From a bacterium HR11 (GTDB taxonomy: Bacteria > Acidobacteriota > HRBIN11), in the NCBI GenBank assembly GCA_002898535.1, contig BEHN01000017.1, positions 1 to 64,000 of the forward strand: a DNA stretch of 64,000 nucleotides. The letters are read 5' to 3'. Shown here piece after piece: positions 34,579 to 41,636 of this stretch; within the stretch, counting starts at the first letter, position 1; the number at the start of each line of letters is the position of its first letter. Under the pieces are notes generated by a model. It saw only the letters and a list, made by a program, of their open reading frames with translations. It had not been told where the DNA came from and did no database searches. A program made the position numbers and the translations under genes.

Positions 34579-34935
34579 GCCGGTCTCGTCCTCGCTATGG
34601 TTCCGTCGCCGTTGGATGGGCCCGTGCGGACCCGAGTCGCCTCTTCGGACGACCCGAGACGGCGTCGTCCCGAGGGTGGGGCGATGGAGTCGGTCCAGTA
34701 TAATGCGAGTATACTATACCGTGACGGGGGCGGTAGAACCCCATCGGCCCCTGCGGCCCGCTATTGACAGGCTCTCGCTAAAGGAATATGATATAAACAG
34801 ACTCAAGCAAGACAGGGGTCGAGAGACCCGGGAAGCGCCGGATGGAATGCTCCGGTCTCGGATGCGGGGTCCCGGCCCCGGCGCCCCTGGATACTGCATA
34901 CCCGACACTTCACATCGAACACCCCGAGGTCGGCC
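34579..34935. other. Divergent intergenic region upstream of htpX
   Basis: No gene is seen. It contains an AT-rich segment near 34696-34722 (AGTATAATGCGAGTATAC with partial inverted symmetry), the htpX promoter at 34764-34792, and short GTGTCGGGTAT-like units near 34890-34925. Confidence 0.6.
34764..34792 (+). promoter_or_regulatory. Strong sigma-70-type promoter for the htpX-grpE-groESL cluster
   Basis: A perfect TTGACA (34764-34769), a 17-bp spacer and TATGAT (34787-34792) lie about 140 nt before htpX. No CIRCE inverted repeat (TTAGCACTC/GAGTGCTAA) was found here or before groES. Confidence 0.8.
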
Positions 34936-35802
34936 ATGCAGAATCAACTCAAGACGCTGGCCCTATTGGTCCTGCTGACGGTCCTCCTGCTGGGTTTGGG
35001 GGACCTCGTGGGGGGACCCACGGGCCTGACTCTGGCGTTGGGCCTGGCCCTGGTGATGAACGGGCTGGCCTACTGGTTTTCGGACCGGATCGTCTTGGCC
35101 CTGCACGGAGCGGTCCCCCTGGAGGAGGCGGACGCTCCTCACGTGTACCGGATCGTGCGAGACCTCACTCAACGGCTGGGCGTGCCCATGCCCCGGCTGT
35201 ACCGGGTCCCGACGGAAGTCCCGAACGCCTTTGCCACGGGGCGGGACCCCCATCATGCGGCCGTAGCCGTCACGGATGGGATTCTACGTCTCCTGCGGCC
35301 TGAAGAGCTGGAAGGCGTCCTGGCTCATGAGATCTCTCACGTCGTGAATCGGGACACCCTGATCACGACGGTCACGGCCGTCATCGCCGGGGCCATCATG
35401 TATCTGGCCCGGATGGCCCAGTGGGCCTTTCTGTTCATGGGCGGGTCCCGGGACGACGACCGGGACCACGGAGTCCACCCCATCGGACTCCTGGTCGCCG
35501 CTCTCCTGGCGCCCATTGCGGCCCTGCTCATTCAGCTCTGGGTGTCCCGCACCCGGGAATACATGGCCGACGAGCGGGGGGCCCGTCTGGTCGGTCGGCC
35601 GGACGGGCTGATCTCGGCCCTGCGGAAGATCGAGGCCTTCCAGCGGCAAGTCCCGGCGGACGTGCCTTCCCCGGCGACGGCGCATCTGTACTTTGCGAAG
35701 CCCCATACGAACTGGCTGGTCGAGTGGCTGAGCACCCATCCGCCGGTGGAGAAGCGCATCGAGCGTCTGCAGACCCTCTTTTATGGGTCGCCTGTCTCGT
35801 AG
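34936..35802 (+). CDS. htpX: Zinc metalloprotease HtpX
   Basis: The 288-residue membrane protease has two N-terminal helices (LALLVLLTVLLLGLGDL and GLTLALGLALVMNGLAYWF). The zinc motif HEISH is at residues 131-135, followed by VVNRD. Two further helices come next, then SRTREYMADERGARLVG, which provides the third zinc ligand Glu. HtpX degrades misfolded inner-membrane proteins. SD GAGGTC precedes ATG 34936. grpE begins 11 nt after the stop, so envelope and cytoplasmic protein quality control share this cluster. Confidence 0.96.
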   Translation: MQNQLKTLALLVLLTVLLLGLGDLVGGPTGLTLALGLALVMNGLAYWFSDRIVLALHGAVPLEEADAPHVYRIVRDLTQRLGVPMPRLYRVPTEVPNAFATGRDPHHAAVAVTDGILRLLRPEELEGVLAHEISHVVNRDTLITTVTAVIAGAIMYLARMAQWAFLFMGGSRDDDRDHGVHPIGLLVAALLAPIAALLIQLWVSRTREYMADERGARLVGRPDGLISALRKIEAFQRQVPADVPSPATAHLYFAKPHTNWLVEWLSTHPPVEKRIERLQTLFYGSPVS

Positions 35803-35813
35803 GAGGTCAGGCC

Positions 35814-36512
35814 ATGACGGACCGGGACCCCAAGACCCCGACGAACGGGGCCGAGCCGGACGAGCCGGGTCCGTCGATCGGTGGGGAGGCCCTCAAGTCG
35901 GCGCCCAGGGTCAAGATCAAGGTCATCGACCGACGGTTCTGGGCCCAGCGGCATGCCTCTCCCGAGGCGATTCCGGCTGAGGAAGTCACGATCGACGAGT
36001 CTCGCTTCCGGCCGGCCTACGTGCAGGAGCTGGAACAGCGTCTCCAGGAGACCCTTCAACAGCTTCAGACGGTCTCCGAGGCCTACCGCCACCTCCGGTC
36101 GGAGCAGGAGAACTGGCGGCGCCGGATGGAGAAACAGCGAGACCAGGCCGTCTTCGAGTTCAAGAAACGGATCCTCTCCAAGCTCTTGGAGCTCATGGAC
36201 AACTTCCGGCTGGCCCTCCAGTCGACGGCCGGGGCGGCCTCGCATCCGGCCGCCGAGCCGATCCTGGCCGGTCTGCGTATGATTTACGACCAGATGGAAC
36301 GCTTCCTGGCCAGCGAGGGCGTCGAGAAGATCGAGCCCGTCGGTGAGGCGTTCGACCCCAGCTCGGCGGAAGTCGTCGAGGTCGTCGAGGTCGACCGGGA
36401 CGAACTGGACCATCGGGTCCTGGAGGTCGTCCAGCCGGGGTACCGCCTGGGGGACCAGCTCCTGCGTCCGGCCCGGGTCCGGGTCGGTCAGAAGGGGACG
36501 GCGGGGCAGTAG
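35814..36512 (+). CDS. grpE: Nucleotide exchange factor GrpE
   Basis: The 232-residue protein has the GrpE layout: a disordered N-terminus, a long coiled coil (about residues 65-130; [40 protein letters not shown]), then the beta-wing domain ([42 protein letters not shown]). It releases ADP from DnaK. ATG 35814 has AGGAGG eight bases upstream, which settles the start within a much longer open frame. dnaK and dnaJ are not nearby. Its partners here are htpX and groESL, an uncommon grouping. Confidence 0.96.
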   Translation: MTDRDPKTPTNGAEPDEPGPSIGGEALKSAPRVKIKVIDRRFWAQRHASPEAIPAEEVTIDESRFRPAYVQELEQRLQETLQQLQTVSEAYRHLRSEQENWRRRMEKQRDQAVFEFKKRILSKLLELMDNFRLALQSTAGAASHPAAEPILAGLRMIYDQMERFLASEGVEKIEPVGEAFDPSSAEVVEVVEVDRDELDHRVLEVVQPGYRLGDQLLRPARVRVGQKGTAGQ

Positions 36513-36606
36513 GACCATCGGGAATCCGGGAAGTCGGCCGACCTCTCCATGGGCCCGCCGGCCGAATTCCCGAACTCCCGAATTCCCGGACGGTGGGAGG
36601 TGTGCC

Positions 36607-36900
36607 ATGAAGGTGAAGCCCTTGCATGACCGTGTGATCGTCGAGCGTCTGGAAAAACAGGAGGAGACCGTCGGCGGGATCATCATCCCGGACACGGCGA
36701 AGGAGAAGCCCCAGCAGGGCCGGGTCGTCGCCGTCGGTCCGGGCCGCCTGACGGAGGAAGGGACTCGTCGGGAGATGACTGTGAAGCCTGGAGATCTGGT
36801 GATCTTCGGCAAATATGCGGGCACCGAGTTCAAGATGGACGACAAGGAGTACCTGATCCTGCGGGAAGACGACATCTACGCTGTCCTGGAGGAAAAGTGA
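36607..36900 (+). CDS. groES: Co-chaperonin GroES
   Basis: The 97-residue protein [15 protein letters not shown] has the mobile-loop sequence [17 protein letters not shown] and the roof region [33 protein letters not shown]. It caps the GroEL ring. ATG 36607 is preceded by GGGAGGTG. The 94-nt gap from grpE contains GAGTTCGG-type octamers (about 36560-36595). groEL follows after 89 nt. Confidence 0.98.
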   Translation: MKVKPLHDRVIVERLEKQEETVGGIIIPDTAKEKPQQGRVVAVGPGRLTEEGTRREMTVKPGDLVIFGKYAGTEFKMDDKEYLILREDDIYAVLEEK

Positions 36901-36989
36901 GGCGGGGCCGGTCTCGAGCCCGGACGGCGGCTTGAGGCCAGCCGCTGGGAAACTCCCTCAGAATCCCGAATGAACGGAGGAGGTGTGCG

Positions 36990-38621
36990 ATGCCGGCCAA
37001 AGACCTTCGTTACCATGATGAAGCTCGACAAGCCTTGCTCCGGGGTGTCCAGAAGCTGGTCGATGCCGTCCGCGTGACCCTGGGGCCGACGGGCCGCAAC
37101 GTCCTCCTGCATCGGAGCTTCGGCCCGCCCCTGGTGACCAAGGACGGCGTGACCGTCGCCAAGGAGATCGAACTCAAGGACAAGTACGAAAACATGGGGG
37201 CGACCCTGGTCAAGCAGGTAGCGACGAAGACTCATGACATCGCCGGGGACGGCACGACGACGGCGTCGATCCTGGCCTACGCCATCTTCCGGGAGGGGAT
37301 CCGCCACGTCGCCGCCGGGGCGAATCCCATGCTGGTCCGGCGGGGCATCGAGCGGGCCGTCGAGGCCGTCATCGAAGAACTCCGCAAGATGGCCCGTCCC
37401 GTGACGAGCAACAAGGACATCGAGTACGTCGCCGCCATCGCCGCCAACAACGACGAGCGGGTCGGTCAGCTCATCGCCGAGGCGATGGAAAAGGTCGGGC
37501 GTGACGGTGTCATCACCGTCGAGGAGGGCAAGTCGGCGACGACCCAACTCGAGGTCGTCGAGGGCATGCAATTCGACCGGGGCTATCTGTCGCCTTACTT
37601 CATCACCGACCCGGACCGGATGGAGTGCGTCTTGGAAGATGCTTACATCCTGGTCTACGAGAAGAAGATCTCGGCGGTTAATGACATCCTGCCCCTGCTC
37701 CAGCAGGTCGTCCAAGACGGACGTCCCCTGCTGATCATCGCCGAGGACGTCGAGGGCGAGGCCCTGGCCACGTTGGTCGTCAACAAGCTCCGGGGCGTCC
37801 TGAAGGTCTGCGCCGTCAAGGCGCCCGGTTACGGCGAACGCCGGAAGGCCATGTGCCAGGACATCGCCATCCTCACCGGCGGCCAGTTCATCGCCGAGGA
37901 GACGGGCCTGAAGCTCGAGCGGGTCACGCTCCGGGACCTCGGACGGGCCCAGCGGGTCATCGTCAAGAAGGAGACGACGACCATCGTCGGCGGTCAGGGC
38001 GACAAGCGGGCCATCCAAGGCCGGATCGAGCAGTTGAAGGCCGAGCTGGAGAAGACGACGTCGGACTACGATAAGGAGAAGCTCCAGGAGCGGATCGCCA
38101 AGCTCTCGGGTGGGGTCGCCGTCATCCGGGTCGGGGCGCCGACCGAGTCGGCCATGAAGGAGCTGAAGGCCCGGATCGAAGACGCCGTCCACGCCACGAA
38201 GGCGGCCGTCGAGGAGGGTATCCTGCCCGGCGGCGGCGTCGCCCTCCTGCGGGCCCGTCGGGCCTTGGACGACCTGAAGGTCGACGGCGACGAGCGGGTC
38301 GGCGTCGAGATCGTGCGGCGGGCGCTGGAGGAGCCCGTCCGTCAGATTGCGGCCAACGCCGGCCTGGACCCGACGACGGTCGTCGAGCGGATCCTGGAGA
38401 AGAAGCAGGCCGCCTACGGCCTGAACGCCCGGACGCTCAACTTTGAGGACCTCATGAAGGCCGGCGTCGTGGACCCGATGAAGGTGACCCGGGTGGCCCT
38501 CCAGAATGCCGCCTCGGTCGCCAGCCTGCTGGTGACGACGGAAGCCGTCCTGATCGAGCTCCCCGAGAAGAAGAAAAAGAAGAAGCGGGCGCCGGCCGGT
38601 GTCGAGGACATGGAGTTCTAA
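36990..38621 (+). CDS. groEL: Chaperonin GroEL
   Basis: The 543-residue chaperonin has [40 protein letters not shown] (ATP site), [14 protein letters not shown] and [25 protein letters not shown] precedes ATG 36990. The C-terminus is a Lys-rich run ([17 protein letters not shown]) in place of the usual Gly-Gly-Met tail. The tail lines the folding chamber, so cavity properties may differ. Confidence 0.98.
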   Translation: MPAKDLRYHDEARQALLRGVQKLVDAVRVTLGPTGRNVLLHRSFGPPLVTKDGVTVAKEIELKDKYENMGATLVKQVATKTHDIAGDGTTTASILAYAIFREGIRHVAAGANPMLVRRGIERAVEAVIEELRKMARPVTSNKDIEYVAAIAANNDERVGQLIAEAMEKVGRDGVITVEEGKSATTQLEVVEGMQFDRGYLSPYFITDPDRMECVLEDAYILVYEKKISAVNDILPLLQQVVQDGRPLLIIAEDVEGEALATLVVNKLRGVLKVCAVKAPGYGERRKAMCQDIAILTGGQFIAEETGLKLERVTLRDLGRAQRVIVKKETTTIVGGQGDKRAIQGRIEQLKAELEKTTSDYDKEKLQERIAKLSGGVAVIRVGAPTESAMKELKARIEDAVHATKAAVEEGILPGGGVALLRARRALDDLKVDGDERVGVEIVRRALEEPVRQIAANAGLDPTTVVERILEKKQAAYGLNARTLNFEDLMKAGVVDPMKVTRVALQNAASVASLLVTTEAVLIELPEKKKKKKRAPAGVEDMEF

Positions 38622-38629
38622 AGGGGCGT

Positions 38630-38657
38630 GGCCCGGGCCGTCTTTCGGCCCCGGGCC
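38630..38657 (+). terminator. GC-rich hairpin after groEL
   Basis: GGCCCGGGCCG, a TCTTT loop and CGGCCCCGGGCC form a strong stem with one bulge, nine bases after the groEL stop. No T-run follows, so it may be a transcript-end stabiliser more than a classical terminator. Confidence 0.5.
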
Positions 38658-39138
38658 TCACCTCTCGACCCTGAACGCCCGATACCGACAGCCCTGTCAC
38701 TTTATGGGCAGAGCCGTTCGGTTCGTGAAAACCCGCATGGATTCGGCTTTTTCGACCCTTCGGGAAGGACGGTTTTTCAAGCCAAGGTTTTCATCCCAGC
38801 CCCGCTCGTTAGAGCGGGGTCCCACTTCGGGGCGGCCGATGTTTCAAGCCAAGGGCTATTCGGGAGTTCGGGAATTCAGGAGTTCAGCCAAGAGTCCCAA
38901 AAGCCCTGGGGACGCCCCTGGCCCATCCAGGGCTCTATCGGCCTATCGGCCCAAGGCCGTGGCTTGTCACCTCTCCGACGGCCGGGCGGCCGGAGGGCCG
39001 CGACCCCGCTCTAACGAGCGGGGCTGGGATAGAAAACGGCCCATGGCCGGCCTGGTTACATCAACCCTCCGTCCCTCCGTCCCTCCGTCACTTTGAAAAA
39101 GGGCTCATCCTGACGACCCTTCCACAGGAGGTGACCCC
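38658..39138. repeat. Mosaic repeat region between groEL and the selenoprotein gene
   Basis: No other gene is seen. A forward dispersed module lies at 38709-38783 and GAGTTCGG octamers near 38866-38888. A perfect 28-bp inverted repeat pair (38794-38821 and 39002-39029, each itself a GAGCGGGG hairpin) encloses about 180 bp. CCTCCGT units run into CACTTTGAAAAA at 39064-39098. Confidence 0.8.
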
Positions 39139-39378
39139 ATGAAGGTCAAGATCGTCTACTGCGCCGTTTGAAACTACGAGCCCCAAGCCGTCAGGTTGAC
39201 GGAAGAGCTCATCACCGAGTTCAAGCAGGCCCTCGAGGAGGTTACCCTCGTGCCGGCCGCCGGCGGCCGTTTCGAGGTCTACATCGACGGGGAAATGGTC
39301 TTCTCCAAGAAGGAGGCGGGCCGCTTCCCCAAGTACGAGGAGATTCGGTCGATCGTTCAACAGCGGCTGAAGCGGTGA
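39139..39378 (+). CDS. SelW/Rdx-family selenoprotein (UGA read as selenocysteine)
   Basis: From ATG 39139 (SD AGGAGGTG) the frame reads MKVKIVYCAV, then TGA at 39169-39171, then NYEPQAVRLTEELI and on to a TGA stop at 39376-39378. With selenocysteine at residue 11 the protein has 79 residues and a CxxU motif after a first beta strand. That is the thioredoxin-like redox site of SelW/SelT/SelH (Rdx) proteins. The downstream part keeps the family pattern VTLVPAAGGRFEVYIDGEMVFSKK and RFPKYEEI. A hairpin suited to a bacterial SECIS lies at 39188-39202, and selB is present at 62331. Without recoding, only a 10-residue peptide would be made. Thiol-redox function is inferred from the family. Confidence 0.93.
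39188..39202 (+). promoter_or_regulatory. Candidate bacterial SECIS hairpin
   Basis: CCGTCA (39188-39193), loop GGT and TGACGG (39197-39202) form a perfect 6-bp stem. The loop begins 22 nt after the UGA and starts with G. This matches the known bacterial SECIS constraints: a small apical loop with G in its first two positions, close downstream of UGA. Confidence 0.8.
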
Positions 39379-39492
39379 ACCTGCCCGGGGCCTTTCTCAG
39401 GCGTCCGGAGGCCAGGGGCGGGGTCCTGGGAAAAGGCGCAGAGCCTCATAGCTCAGCTCCGAGGAGACGGCCATGAGCCGGACGCTCATCGC

Positions 39493-40089
39493 CTATCGCT
39501 GGGTCCACCGCCCCTGGATGAAGGCCTTCACGTAATCGGCCATCGATAGGAGCGTGACCCCCAGCATGAGCCACAGGGAGACGCCGGCGACCTGGCCCCA
39601 GAAGCCTCGATATCGGTGCGCCAGGATGATCAGGGAGATCGTGACGACCTGGAGGACGAACTTCAGCTTCCCGAGCCACCGGGCCGACGGGACCGCCCGG
39701 TCCCCCGCGGCGATTCCCCGTAGACCCGTGACGAAGAGTTCTCGACTCACGACGACCGTGACCATCCAGGCCGGGACGAGCCGAAGTTCGACGAAGGCGA
39801 TAAAGACCGAACAGACCAACAGCTTGTCGGCCAGGGGGTCCAGGAGGGCACCGACGCGGGTCTGCTGGGCCCGTTGACGGGCCAGGTATCCGTCCAGCAG
39901 GTCGGTCAGGGAGGCGACCCAGAAGATCCCCAGGGCCCAAAATTCCAGGCCCCGTAAGGCCGTCAGGAGGATCACGACCAAGATCGGGGTCAGCAGAATC
40001 CGTAAGAGGCTCAGGGCGTTCGGGGTGTTCCACCAAGAGGCGACGCTTGCGGGGGAAGCCGAATTGGAGTATCCTACCGACGGTTTCAT
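39493..40089 (-). CDS. pgsA: CDP-diacylglycerol-glycerol-3-phosphate 3-phosphatidyltransferase
   Basis: The 198-residue membrane protein has the CDP-alcohol phosphotransferase signature LTDLLDGYLARQRAQQTRVG, followed by ALLDPLADKLL (D-x2-DG-x2-AR-x8-G-x3-D-x3-D). It also has NTPNALSLLRILLTPILVV at the N-terminus, typical of PgsA. It makes phosphatidylglycerol phosphate at the inner membrane. Start is ATG 40089. The frame extends further upstream but the family N-terminus fits here. It is convergent with the selenoprotein gene. The gene at 40102 starts only 12 bp away on the other strand. Confidence 0.94.
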   Translation of the reverse strand: MKPSVGYSNSASPASVASWWNTPNALSLLRILLTPILVVILLTALRGLEFWALGIFWVASLTDLLDGYLARQRAQQTRVGALLDPLADKLLVCSVFIAFVELRLVPAWMVTVVVSRELFVTGLRGIAAGDRAVPSARWLGKLKFVLQVVTISLIILAHRYRGFWGQVAGVSLWLMLGVTLLSMADYVKAFIQGRWTQR

Positions 40090-40101
40090 GAGGGTCCCGC
40101 C

Positions 40102-40509
40102 GTGCTCGAGTGCCCATCTTGTCATCGAGCCGTCGTGAGTATGAATTTTACGAAATGTCTGTACTGCGGTGCAACTTTTCCAGAGGAACTCCTCCGCCAG
40201 CTTCGACCCCCGGACCTGAAGGCCATCGAGCATATGCTCCTCCTTCGACAATGGGCCGAGCGGGACGCCGTCGCCCGGTCGTATACATGGGCCCGTTGGA
40301 TTTACGGCACGGGGGCCTTGATCTGGCTCGGCCTCACCCTGGGTATCATCTACTACGTGCTTCGGCACGGCGTCGCTGGACTCTACCTGGCCATCGCCTT
40401 GGCCACGACCACGCTGGCCTTCGCCGTGTTCTTCGTCTACAAAGCCATTCGACCCCAGCCGATGTCGAGTCATCGAGCGTCTGCCTTCCGGTGGCGAGAT
40501 CGGTATTAG
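40102..40509 (+). CDS. Small membrane protein with N-terminal zinc ribbon
   Basis: The 135-residue protein starts at GTG 40102 with GAGGG upstream. CPSC (residues 4-7) and CLYC (about 19-22) form a zinc ribbon. Two membrane helices follow (YGTGALIWLGLTLGIIYYVL and GLYLAIALATTTLAFAVFFVYKAI). The ribbon would face the cytoplasm. I do not recognise a named family. It is divergent from pgsA and upstream of another membrane protein on the same strand. Confidence 0.75.
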   Translation: MLECPSCHRAVVSMNFTKCLYCGATFPEELLRQLRPPDLKAIEHMLLLRQWAERDAVARSYTWARWIYGTGALIWLGLTLGIIYYVLRHGVAGLYLAIALATTTLAFAVFFVYKAIRPQPMSSHRASAFRWRDRY

Positions 40510-40575
40510 GTCCTGGGGGCCGGGTGTCGGGTCTTCGCCTCTTGACCCTGCGGCGTCTCGACGGGAGGGGCCTTC

Positions 40576-41544
40576 ATGCTCGCCATCCCCCGGCAAGCTC
40601 GGCTCATGCAGATCCTGTTCCTGGTCACCGTAGCCTGGCAGGCTTTCGTATACGGATGGGCCTTCCAGGCTTCGAGTCCGCCGACCCCCGAGAAGTCGGA
40701 CCGGCCACCGAATCTCTCAATGGCCTGGACGGAGCGGGCCCGCCCGCCTTTGGGTGCCTTCCTCGAGCGGGTCATCGAGACCCAGGACCGGACGCCCGCC
40801 CTGGCCGCCCTCGGATTTCACGCCTTCTGGACCTGGATGGCCCTCGTCCTTGCCAGGACCCACGCCTCCGAGTGGGTCAGCGGTCTGTGGGGCTACATGC
40901 TGGCCGTCTGGAATCCCCTGGCCCTCTACGGGGTCATCGCCCGTCGATGGGACGTCCTGTTGGGTCAGGGCCTGCTGGCTTTAGGTTTTTACGCGTGGCT
41001 CCGCCAGCGGTGGATGACCGGCGTCTACCTCGGCTGGACAGCCCTGGCCGTGGACTTGCATGGCCTTTTCTGGTGGCCGGCCCTGGCGGGGCGCATCCTG
41101 CGCCTACGCGGACGCTACCGCTTCGCCTTGGCCGTCCTCCCGGGCATCCTCCTCATGGCTTGGATGATGGCCTATGCAGGTTGGTGGGGCTGGGTCCAAG
41201 GATGGAGGACTTGGTGGTGGGGTCCCAAACCGGAGCCGGCGTTGGGTTCGAATGCGTGGACCTTTCTGACCTTGGCACCGGCGACGGACGCCTGGGTCGG
41301 ATGGGTCAGTCTGCTGGGATGGCTTCTCGGGACCCTGAGTCTCTTGGGCGCCTATATGACGGGGACGATGCGCTTTCGGACCCTCATGACATGGTGTGGC
41401 GTCCTGGGATGGCTCCTCTTCTGGCGAAGCCGCTTCATCGAGATGGGTCTCGCCCTGTACTGGGTCGGGCTGTACGTGGCCCACGGGGCCGGGTTCTACC
41501 GGGAGCCGCTCCGTACATCGGCCGAGGCCGACGACCCCGAATGA
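40576..41544 (+). CDS. Polytopic membrane protein, unknown function
   Basis: The 322-residue protein starts at ATG 40576 with GGAGGGG upstream. It has about eight hydrophobic helices rich in Trp (LMQILFLVTVAWQAFVYGW, ALAALGFHAFWTWMALVL, and others). It begins with a helix and a periplasmic-type loop (PPTPEKSDRPPNLSMAWTER), somewhat like the dolichyl-phosphate-mannose/ArnT-type glycosyltransferases. I see no clear DE motif in loop 1. GAFLERVIE and WNPLALYGVIARRWD also recall that fold (NP-x-L/A pattern). A lipid-linked glycosyltransferase is a guess. Confidence 0.72.
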   Translation: MLAIPRQARLMQILFLVTVAWQAFVYGWAFQASSPPTPEKSDRPPNLSMAWTERARPPLGAFLERVIETQDRTPALAALGFHAFWTWMALVLARTHASEWVSGLWGYMLAVWNPLALYGVIARRWDVLLGQGLLALGFYAWLRQRWMTGVYLGWTALAVDLHGLFWWPALAGRILRLRGRYRFALAVLPGILLMAWMMAYAGWWGWVQGWRTWWWGPKPEPALGSNAWTFLTLAPATDAWVGWVSLLGWLLGTLSLLGAYMTGTMRFRTLMTWCGVLGWLLFWRSRFIEMGLALYWVGLYVAHGAGFYREPLRTSAEADDPE

Positions 41545-41636
41545 CTTCATCCCGGTAGCGATCAAGGAGGAGCTGACCCCCTCCCGACGCCGGGAGTCAT
41601 CCCGGCGTCAGTCTCCCGAGCACTACCATCCCACCC

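Noticed and set aside
36513-36606. CIRCE operator or heat-shock promoter before groES
   Set aside because: The gap contains only GAATTCCC-type octamers. TTAGCACTC or its complement is not present.
39196-39378. Short protein starting at TTG 39196 as the real gene
   Set aside because: It would lack the first beta strand and the CxxU motif, and no SD precedes it. The full frame from 39139 with a good SD and UGA readthrough fits a known family.
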